Of a DNA stretch of 8,524 bases, positions 1 to 5,804 are shown in pieces (within the stretch, counting starts at the first letter, position 1; every line of letters starts with the position of its first letter). The stretch is from Cytophagales bacterium (GTDB lineage: Bacteria > Bacteroidota > Bacteroidia > Cytophagales > Cyclobacteriaceae): NCBI GenBank assembly GCA_003541895.1, contig DPLR01000132.1:1-8524 (forward strand), written 5' to 3'. The notes under the pieces were generated by a model. That model saw nothing but the letters and a program-made list of their open reading frames with translations. It made no database searches and was not told the origin of the DNA. The translations under genes were made by a program, and so were the position numbers.

Positions 1-163
1 TGAACGGAAATTTTGCTTTGGCCAACCGATGTTCAGGAACTACTAACGATGATGGCGGATCATACTCTTCAAAATCCATTTTCATATCGAGTGGTTTTTC
101 CTGTTGCTGCGCCCACACACGCGAAACCGATAAAGCAAAAAAGACGAGCAGAATTCTTTTCAT
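1..163 (-). CDS. Exported protein, N-terminal fragment; probable amidohydrolase-family protein
   Basis: An ATG at 163 on the minus strand opens a reading frame that stays open to the left edge, giving 54 complete codons. The protein begins MKRILLVFFALSVSRVWA, a classic Sec signal peptide (basic start, hydrophobic core, cleavage likely after the WA at residue 18), followed by QQQEKP. The mature start is acidic and then reads PPSSLVVPEHRLAKAKFPF at the window edge. As I remember them, exported Bacteroidota amidohydrolases of the metal-dependent TIM-barrel superfamily carry a stretch like LVVPEH...(K/R)AKFP just before the metal-binding (I/V)D(V/I)H motif. That motif would be the next residues, outside this window, so the catalytic assignment is inference. 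The signal peptide and coding status are visible directly. The start is the only ATG that gives a complete signal peptide. The gene is divergent from the TPR gene across a 146-bp gap. Confidence 0.6.
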   Translation of the reverse strand, partial: MKRILLVFFALSVSRVWAQQQEKPLDMKMDFEEYDPPSSLVVPEHRLAKAKFPF

Positions 164-309
164 TTTGGAATTAATTAAAGCGTCAATCTACGAATTCTAA
201 TAGCCTCAGTTCAAAAAAAATTCTTAAACGGTAGTTAAATTATTTGCTGCTGTACGAAATCACCCAATTAGCCAAAACTTGCTAACTTGCTCTTCAATTT
301 TTTCTTACT
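164..309. other. Divergent intergenic region with no clear motif
   Basis: This 146-bp A/T-rich stretch separates the left minus-strand gene from the TPR gene, so it should carry promoters for both. I see no exact TAnnTTTG element on either strand. The closest candidates are imperfect: TAACTTG at 283-289 on the plus strand, and CAAAACTT near 273-280 read on the minus strand. No strong hairpin, riboswitch-like fold or small ORF with good support was seen. Both start codons lack an obvious Shine-Dalgarno sequence, which is usual for Bacteroidota. Confidence 0.5.
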
Positions 310-1413
310 ATGAAATACCTTTTTGTTCTCCTTTTGTTGATTGGCTTCAGCGCACAATCGCAGGTTGATCCTTTAGAAGCCGTCAAGAAAAAAATAGAAA
401 GCAAAGATTTTGCAGGCGCAAAAGCTGATCTCGCCAAAGTCATAGCTGTAGATCAAAAAAATAAAAAAGCATATATGCTCAGAGGCCGTGCCAGAATGGG
501 GCTAAACGATTACTATGGCGCCATTGGAGATTTGAATTCGGCTTTGGAAATTGATTCCACTTTTGCCGAGGCCTACAATTACCGAGGCGAGGCGAAAATA
601 AATTTAGGAGATAATGATGCGGCCATTGTTGACTTAAACAAAGCCATAAAATTCAATTCAAACTATGGCGAAGCCTATACCAACCGAGGTTTTGCCAAAT
701 ACAACAACGAAGATTTGCAAGGTGCGTATTTTGATTTTTCGAAAGCACTCGAGATCGGCCCACCCAATGACGACAAATATTTTAATCGTGGAATTGTGAA
801 AGCGGAGTTAGGTGAATACATCAGCGCAATTGATGATTACACTAAAGCGATTGAAGCTGACAAGACCGATGCCAATTTGTACAATTATCGGGGCGTTGCA
901 TATTACAATACCAGCAATTTTGATTTGGCCATTGCCGATTACAACGAAGCCATTAAGCTCGATGCAACAGATGCTACTAAATACGAAAACCGCGCGCTTG
1001 CCAAAAGTGCCAAGCAAGATTTGAAAGGCGCTCTTGAAGATTACAACAAAGCCATTGAATTGAACAATCAGGATGCTGAGACGTACAACCTGCGCGGTGT
1101 TTTAAAATACACTTTGCAAGATTACGATGGCTCTATTGCCGACTACACGAAAGCCATTGAAATCGATGCAACAAACCCAACGTATTTTGACAACCGTGCA
1201 CTGAGCAAAACCGAAAAAGAAGATTATGCCGGAGCCGTTGAAGATTATTCATCATCTATTGAAATCTATCCGACCGACCCTGAAACTTATTATCAACGGG
1301 CGTTGGTAAAACTAACCATGAACAACAACTACGATGGTTGCCTAGATTTAAAACGTGCCGAAGAACTTGGCTCGCAAGAAGCAAAAGCTGCGATGAAGAA
1401 GAGCTGTAAATAA
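310..1413 (+). CDS. Exported TPR-repeat protein
   Basis: This 367-residue protein starts with a signal peptide, MKYLFVLLLLIGFSAQSQ, with cleavage probably near residues 16-18. Nearly all of the rest is tetratricopeptide repeats. Taking the recurring YxxRG/NRA position as anchor, 34-residue units begin near residues 53, 87, 121, 155, 189, 223, 257, 291 and 325, with a more divergent unit at about 19-52. Each unit follows a YxNRGxAK...DYxgAIxDYxKAIExD pattern. TPR superhelices bind peptides or partner proteins. No enzymatic domain is present, so the role is probably a periplasmic or surface scaffold, and the partner is unknown. The start at 310 is supported because it gives a complete signal peptide. 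The gene ends four bases before a hairpin terminator and converges on lemA. Residues 189-324 look like a duplicated two-repeat block (see repeat entry). The coding assignment is very secure; the biological role is not. Confidence 0.93.
   Translation: MKYLFVLLLLIGFSAQSQVDPLEAVKKKIESKDFAGAKADLAKVIAVDQKNKKAYMLRGRARMGLNDYYGAIGDLNSALEIDSTFAEAYNYRGEAKINLGDNDAAIVDLNKAIKFNSNYGEAYTNRGFAKYNNEDLQGAYFDFSKALEIGPPNDDKYFNRGIVKAELGEYISAIDDYTKAIEADKTDANLYNYRGVAYYNTSNFDLAIADYNEAIKLDATDATKYENRALAKSAKQDLKGALEDYNKAIELNNQDAETYNLRGVLKYTLQDYDGSIADYTKAIEIDATNPTYFDNRALSKTEKEDYAGAVEDYSSSIEIYPTDPETYYQRALVKLTMNNNYDGCLDLKRAEELGSQEAKAAMKKSCK
874..1281 (+). repeat. Duplicated 204-bp (two-TPR, 68-residue) block in the TPR gene
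   Basis: TPR units at residues 189-222 and 257-290 resemble each other (YNxRGV, IADY, AI, DAT). Units 223-256 and 291-324 resemble each other in a different way (NRAL.K, GA.EDY, IE). The A-B-A-B alternation implies that a two-repeat block was copied as a unit. The DNA copies, 874-1077 and 1078-1281, are clearly diverged, so the duplication is old. This was judged by eye from the translation. Confidence 0.6.
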
Positions 1414-1416
1414 AAA

Positions 1417-1442
1417 AAACGCCTCGATCTCTCGAGGCGTTT
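1417..1442. terminator. Bidirectional intrinsic terminator between the TPR gene and lemA
   Basis: A perfect 11-bp inverted repeat (AACGCCTCGA paired with TCGAGGCGTT plus one further A-T pair) encloses a four-base TCTC loop. It lies just after the TPR stop codon (1411-1413) and 23 bases beyond the lemA stop on the other strand. For lemA transcripts the hairpin is followed by an uninterrupted run of about eight U residues, a textbook intrinsic terminator. For the TPR transcript the downstream tract is weaker (TTTCATTC), so termination in that direction is probably less efficient. Confidence 0.87.
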
Positions 1443-1465
1443 CATTCAAAACATTTTCTTTAAAA

Positions 1466-2047
1466 TCAGAACTTAACTTCTGGTGCTTTGTCGGCTCCGG
1501 CCGCAGCTTGGAAGAATCCTTTTTCTTTGAATCCACCAATCATTGCCACTAAGTTTCCAGGGAATGTTACGATTGAAGAATTGTACTCGTTTACCGCGTC
1601 ATTAAAGCGCTGACGAGAAACATTAATCCTATTCTCGGTTCCTTCCAATTGAGACTGAAGGTCAAGGAAATTTTGATTTGCTTTCAGATTAGGATATTGC
1701 TCGGCAACCACCATCAAACGGCCCAGCGCCTGACTCAAGCCTCCTTGTGCCTGCTGAAACTCGGCAAGCTTTTCAGGAGTAAGATTTGTCGGGTCAATTT
1801 TTACTTGTGTTGCACTTGCTCTGGCTTCGATTACTTTAGTCAGCGTTTCTTTTTCAAAATCAGCATAACCTTTTACTGTATTCACCAAGTTCGGAATAAG
1901 ATCCATTCTGCGTTGGTAATCAGATTCAACGTTTCCCCAAGTCTTCTTTACGTTTTGGTCTTTACCCGCAATACCATTGTATTTAGATATGACCCAAAGA
2001 ACGAAAAGGGCGAGGACGATCCACGGAATGTATTTCTTAAAATTCAT
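1466..2047 (-). CDS. lemA: LemA family protein
   Basis: This is a 193-residue protein, the usual length for bacterial LemA-family members. One hydrophobic transmembrane segment lies at about residues 7-20, with KK just before it, and anchors a mainly helical domain. Family hallmarks are visible: a W.NVESDYQRR..LIPNLV segment (37-55), the VKGYADFEKETL helix (58-69), and EGTENRINVSRQRFNDAVNEYN at about 135-156, followed by FPGNLVA. The exact function of LemA proteins is unsettled; they are small membrane-anchored helical-bundle proteins. They often sit beside TPM-domain (YgcG-like) genes or htpX, but neither is next to it here. The upstream neighbour is asd, on the same strand with a 53-bp gap, so co-transcription is possible. 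A near-match -7 element, TAATTTTA (2077-2070, minus strand), could also give it its own promoter. Transcription probably ends at the 1417-1442 hairpin. No Shine-Dalgarno sequence precedes the start. Confidence 0.96.
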   Translation of the reverse strand: MNFKKYIPWIVLALFVLWVISKYNGIAGKDQNVKKTWGNVESDYQRRMDLIPNLVNTVKGYADFEKETLTKVIEARASATQVKIDPTNLTPEKLAEFQQAQGGLSQALGRLMVVAEQYPNLKANQNFLDLQSQLEGTENRINVSRQRFNDAVNEYNSSIVTFPGNLVAMIGGFKEKGFFQAAAGADKAPEVKF

Positions 2048-2100
2048 AATTGTTTTTGTTTGTTGACTGTAAAATTAGACACAACCTTTCGAATAAAAAA

Positions 2101-3099
2101 TTAGCCTACAACCAAACTCTTTTCCATCAAAAATTCAGCAATCTGCACTGCGTTGGTGGCAGCTCCCTTGCGCAAGTTGTCACTTACAATCCACATGTTC
2201 AATGTGTGTGGTTGCGATTCATCTCTGCGAAGGCGACCCACAAAGACTTCGTCTTTGCCATGCGACAGAATCGGCATAGGGTAAACGTTGTTCTTCACAT
2301 CGTCTTGCACCACCACGCCTGGCGTGTTTTCCAGGATTTCACGAACTTCCTTTAAATCGAATTCTTTATAGAACTCAACGTTCACCGCCTCTGAGTGACC
2401 ACCAATGGCCGGAATTCGAACCGTGGTTGACGTAACTCCAATGGAATTATCGCCTAGGATTTTTCGGGTTTCGTTCACCATTTTCATTTCTTCTTTGGTG
2501 TAGCCATTATCCAAAAACGAATCGATGTGCGGCAACGCATTCATGTCGATTGGGTGCGGATACACTTTGATCGGGTTAGCAACACCTTTGCGTTCTTCCA
2601 TCATTTGTTGCACAGCATCTTTTCCAGTTCCGGTTACTGATTGGTAAGTCGAAACTACAATGCGTTTTATTTTATACTTGACGTGAAGAGGCGCTAGCGC
2701 CATCACCATCTGAATAGTCGAACAATTCGGATTCGCGATAATGCGATCATCAATTTTCAATTCATGGCCATTGATTTCCGGCACGATCAATTTTTTGGTT
2801 GGATCCATGCGCAATGCCGAAGAGTTATCGATTACAATCGTTCCCTTCTCAGCATATTTCGGAGCCCACTCCAATGAAGTGCCACCACCGGCCGAAAAAA
2901 TAGCTACATCCGGTGCCAGGTCACAACCTTCTTGAATACTCTTCACTGTATATTCCTTACCCTTAAATTTCATTTTTTGGCCCACCGATTTGGCCGAGGC
3001 CACGAGATACAATTCATCAAATTCGATGTTACGTTCATCGATCACTTTCAAGAGCTCTTGCCCCACTAGGCCGGTCGCTCCAACAATTGCTAACTTCAT
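2101..3099 (-). CDS. asd: Aspartate-semialdehyde dehydrogenase
   Basis: This cytoplasmic enzyme reduces L-aspartyl-4-phosphate to L-aspartate-4-semialdehyde with NADPH, the branch point to lysine/diaminopimelate, threonine, methionine and isoleucine. At 332 residues it has full family length. The N-terminal Rossmann motif GATGLVGQE is at residues 7-15, and SAGGGTS follows at 69-75. The catalytic cysteine is Cys126 in NPNCSTIQ. The catalytic histidine is probably His235 in the RIPAIGGHSE segment, with substrate-binding Arg228 just before it. The C-terminal NAVQIAE helix is also typical. The usual IDNSSA(F/W)RM motif has Leu96 at the aromatic position, a mild variation. The start at 3099 puts the Rossmann strand directly at the N-terminus, as expected. 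The gene is divergent from the lamin-tail gene across 53 bp and lies upstream of lemA. No ask, dapA or other pathway gene is in the window. Confidence 0.98.
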   Translation of the reverse strand: MKLAIVGATGLVGQELLKVIDERNIEFDELYLVASAKSVGQKMKFKGKEYTVKSIQEGCDLAPDVAIFSAGGGTSLEWAPKYAEKGTIVIDNSSALRMDPTKKLIVPEINGHELKIDDRIIANPNCSTIQMVMALAPLHVKYKIKRIVVSTYQSVTGTGKDAVQQMMEERKGVANPIKVYPHPIDMNALPHIDSFLDNGYTKEEMKMVNETRKILGDNSIGVTSTTVRIPAIGGHSEAVNVEFYKEFDLKEVREILENTPGVVVQDDVKNNVYPMPILSHGKDEVFVGRLRRDESQPHTLNMWIVSDNLRKGAATNAVQIAEFLMEKSLVVG

Positions 3100-3125
3100 C
3101 TTGATTTTAAAAATTTTTTGAATTG

Positions 3126-3133
3126 CAAAAGTA
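3126..3133 (-). promoter_or_regulatory. Candidate -7 element for asd (TACTTTTG)
   Basis: Read on the minus strand, this is an exact match to the Bacteroidota primary-sigma -7 consensus TAnnTTTG, followed by GC. It would place the asd transcription start near 3120-3123 and give a 5' leader of roughly 20-25 bases. No clear -33 TTG was found at standard spacing, so this rests on the -7 match and its position. Confidence 0.55.
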
Positions 3134-3134
3134 G

Positions 3135-3142
3135 TATTTTTG
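3135..3142 (+). promoter_or_regulatory. Candidate -7 element for the lamin-tail gene (TATTTTTG)
   Basis: This is an exact TAnnTTTG match that ends only ten bases before the ATG at 3153. Transcription would start about 4-7 bases before the start codon, so the mRNA would have almost no leader. A TTTG at 3117-3120 lies upstream, but closer than the usual -33 spacing. The element abuts the asd -7 element with a single base between, and together they form a near-palindrome. Confidence 0.55.
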
Positions 3143-3152
3143 AAAAGACCCT

Positions 3153-5747
3153 ATGAATAAAATCGCACCGATTATTTTTCTTTTTGCCTTAACGAACGTT
3201 TGCCTCGCGCAGCTTTCGGATGATTTTTCGGATGGTGATTTTACTAGCAACCCAACATGGAGTGGTTCAGCTTCTCAGTTTATTGTTAATGCCTCTGGCC
3301 AACTTCAACTCAATAACTCAGTTGCAGGGCAATCGTATTTGTCAACCGCATTTGCTACTGCTTCACTCGATAATTTTGAGTGGCAATTTTATGTGAAGCA
3401 AAGTTTCTCTCCTTCATCAACCAATTACGGAAGAGTTTATCTCGTGAGCGATCAAGCTGATTTAACTCAACCTCTCAATGGATATTTTCTTCAGTTTGGT
3501 GAGACAGGGAGCGCAGACGCGATTCAGTTATTCAAACAGAGCGGGTCAACATCAACTTTGGTTTGCCGAGGAAAAGACTCAACAATAGCGAAAACATTTT
3601 TTGTACGAGTAAAAGTTACACGCGATAACGCTGGACTTTGGAGCCTTTACACCGACTATACAGGTGGAACAAATTTCATTTTAGAAAAAAGCAATTCTGA
3701 CCTAACAATTAACTCTTCGTCATTTTTTGGCGTTCGATGCAATTACACGGTTACCAATGCTACAAAATTTTATTACGATGACTTTCTGATCATTGCTCCG
3801 CCACCTCCGATCGATACAACTCCGCCTTCGATTGTCAAAGTAGATACACTTTCAAATCGTTCTTTGCTCGTAACTTTTTCCGAGGCGCTTGATCAATCTT
3901 CTGCTGCGACAATCCAAAATTATTCTGTTGACAATTTAATTGGGTCACCAACAAGCGCAGCACTTCAAGCGGATGGAAAATCTGTGGCTCTAACTTTCTC
4001 CAATAATTTTGGGAATGGAATTCAAAATCAACTTACAATTTCTTCAGTAAAGGATCTTGCGGGAAATGCTATGGGGTCATCAACTGTGCCGTTTACTTAT
4101 TTTCATTCCTCCCCTTCGCACAACAAAGACATCATCTTAACAGAAATTTTTGCTGACCCAAGTCCACAAGTTGGATTACCGGCACAAGAGTTTTTAGAAA
4201 TCTATAATCGCAGTTCGGTTCCTTTTGATTTATCTGGATGGAAATTATCAGATGGTGTTTCCACGGCAACGTTTGATCGCCAAATTATTCAACCCAAACA
4301 ATATTGGATCGTCTGTGCATCAGCAAACGCGAATTTATTTTCCGGCTATGGCAATGTTGTTGGTGTTAGTAATTTTCCAACGCTTAATAATGGTGGCGAT
4401 GATCTCACACTGAAAAACAATTTAAATCAAACCATCGATTCAGTAAACTACACTTTGGATTGGTATCATGATGTTGATAAGCAAGATGGTGGTTGGTCGT
4501 TAGAAATTATTGACGTCAACAACACGTGTGGTGAAGCAAATAATTGGGCTGCATCAGAAGATCCAACCGGTGGGACCCCGGGAAAACAGAATTCAATCTT
4601 TGCTAATAAACCTGATCTCACCGGGCCGCAATTATCATCGGTAGTTCCAGTTTCGTCAACCAAACTTATTCTTGGATTTGATGAGAAGTTGGAAAAAGAT
4701 TTATCGACCGTTTCATTTACACTTAATCCTTCTGTTACTATCACGAAAAAATATTTTGTCGATCAATCGTTGAAGCAAATTGAGCTTGAACTTGCGCAAA
4801 CATTAGAACTACGCGTCCTTTATTTAGTAACCGTGAGTAACCTTACGGATTGCGCTGGCAATTTCATTCAGCAGGAATTCAATAAACTTTCATTTGCTCT
4901 TCCTGAAGCAGCCGATAGTTTAGATATTCTGATCAACGAAATTCTTTTCAATCCAAAAACAGGCGGTGTGGATTTTGTTGAAGTGTACAACAACTCACCT
5001 AAGTTCATCAATCTGAAAAATTGGAAGCTCGCCAATGATGAATCAGGCGTTCTGAAAAATATTACCACGATTACTACCAGCGATTTTATTTTAGCACCAT
5101 CAACTTATTTGGCATTTACTCCTGATCCATCCATTGTCTCTCTTCAATATCCCCAATCAATTCAAAAAAATTTATTCAAAACTTCGTTGCCCAGTTTGCC
5201 TGACAATGCCGGAACGATTGCGTTAGTAAGCGACAGCGCATTGGTGGCTGATCACTTTACCTATTCTGAACAAATGCATTCGCCTTTCATCAAAGACAAT
5301 GAAGGTGTTTCGCTCGAGCGGATTTCATTTTCAGAATCAACGAACGAAGCAAGCAATTGGAAATCGGCCAATTCAGCTTCGGGTTTTGCAACTCCCGGAT
5401 TTATCAATTCAAATGCAAGGCCTGCAACAGCAACAAACGACAACGCCATCCTCATCGATCCGGAAATTTTCTCTCCTTCCGTTCCGGGAAAAGATTTTTC
5501 TAAGATCAATTACAAATTTGATCAAAGCGGAATGGCCGCGAATGTAAAAATTGTTGACACTCAAGGACGCTTGATTAAAACTCTGGCCAACAATGAAACT
5601 CTACCACAGGAAGGGTCATTGCGTTGGGATGGCGATCGCGATGACGGCAGCCGCTCTCGCATAGGTTATTATGTGGTGTGGTTTGAGGTTGTTGATAACG
5701 GAGGCGCTGCCAAAGTTTTCCGAAAGCGCGTGGTGATCGGGAAATAA
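3153..5747 (+). CDS. Large secreted protein with two Ig-like/lamin-tail modules and a FlgD-like C-terminus
   Basis: This 864-residue protein starts with the signal peptide MNKIAPIIFLFALTNVCLA. Domains judged by eye: about 21-215, a beta-rich region beginning DDFSDGDF and ending YYDDFLI, like a concanavalin/LamG-type sandwich; a proline hinge (APPPPIDTTPP); 222-317, an SbsA-type Ig-like domain with the FSEALD and DLAGNAM signatures; 324-486, a lamin-tail domain (LTEIFADPS, FLEIYN, DLSGWKLSD, then NNTCGEANNWAAS and GGTPGKQNS); 488-583, a second Ig-like domain (GFDEKLE, DCAGN); 588-757, a second lamin-tail domain (INEILFNP, FVEVYNN, LKNWKLAND, SNWKSA, ATPGF); and 763-864, a FlgD/secretion-type Ig domain (FSPSVPG, IVDTQGRLIKTL, LRWDGDRDDGS, GYYVVWFEV). 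It ends in VFRKRVVIGK. Such proteins are exported and in this phylum are often type IX secretion cargo; that route is inference, because the C-terminus is FlgD-like rather than a plain type A sorting signal. It is probably structural or adhesive. No catalytic motif was seen. Confidence 0.92.
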   Translation: MNKIAPIIFLFALTNVCLAQLSDDFSDGDFTSNPTWSGSASQFIVNASGQLQLNNSVAGQSYLSTAFATASLDNFEWQFYVKQSFSPSSTNYGRVYLVSDQADLTQPLNGYFLQFGETGSADAIQLFKQSGSTSTLVCRGKDSTIAKTFFVRVKVTRDNAGLWSLYTDYTGGTNFILEKSNSDLTINSSSFFGVRCNYTVTNATKFYYDDFLIIAPPPPIDTTPPSIVKVDTLSNRSLLVTFSEALDQSSAATIQNYSVDNLIGSPTSAALQADGKSVALTFSNNFGNGIQNQLTISSVKDLAGNAMGSSTVPFTYFHSSPSHNKDIILTEIFADPSPQVGLPAQEFLEIYNRSSVPFDLSGWKLSDGVSTATFDRQIIQPKQYWIVCASANANLFSGYGNVVGVSNFPTLNNGGDDLTLKNNLNQTIDSVNYTLDWYHDVDKQDGGWSLEIIDVNNTCGEANNWAASEDPTGGTPGKQNSIFANKPDLTGPQLSSVVPVSSTKLILGFDEKLEKDLSTVSFTLNPSVTITKKYFVDQSLKQIELELAQTLELRVLYLVTVSNLTDCAGNFIQQEFNKLSFALPEAADSLDILINEILFNPKTGGVDFVEVYNNSPKFINLKNWKLANDESGVLKNITTITTSDFILAPSTYLAFTPDPSIVSLQYPQSIQKNLFKTSLPSLPDNAGTIALVSDSALVADHFTYSEQMHSPFIKDNEGVSLERISFSESTNEASNWKSANSASGFATPGFINSNARPATATNDNAILIDPEIFSPSVPGKDFSKINYKFDQSGMAANVKIVDTQGRLIKTLANNETLPQEGSLRWDGDRDDGSRSRIGYYVVWFEVVDNGGAAKVFRKRVVIGK

Positions 5748-5804
5748 TTTTTTTGAGAGTGAACCACCTTTACGTCCAATTGTGTTTTCTATTTTTACCT
5801 TTTC

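Noticed and set aside
18..200. Plus-strand 60-codon open frame at the left end
   Set aside because: It lies opposite the signal-peptide-encoding minus-strand gene (163 to 1), has a low-complexity Ser/Cys-rich product and no family resemblance.
310..1413. Recurring AAAGCCATTGAA-like strings suggesting a CRISPR or DNA repeat array
   Set aside because: They are in frame every 102 bases and encode the KAIE segment of each TPR unit, so they reflect protein repeats.
2070..2077. TAATTTTA (minus strand) as a lemA promoter
   Set aside because: One mismatch to TAnnTTTG in an A/T-rich gap and no -33 partner; too weak for its own entry.
1649..2355. Two overlapping plus-strand open frames opposite lemA and asd
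   Set aside because: They are antisense to two clearly recognised full-length genes, and their products are compositionally odd with no recognisable domain.
5790..5797. TATTTTTA as a uvrA promoter -7 element
   Set aside because: It misses the final G of TAnnTTTG and has no TTG at suitable spacing upstream, so it is mentioned only as a weak parallel, not annotated.
5748..5804. Possible terminator after the lamin-tail gene
   Set aside because: There is a T-run at 5748-5754 but no stable hairpin before it, so intrinsic termination is not supported and read-through into uvrA remains possible.
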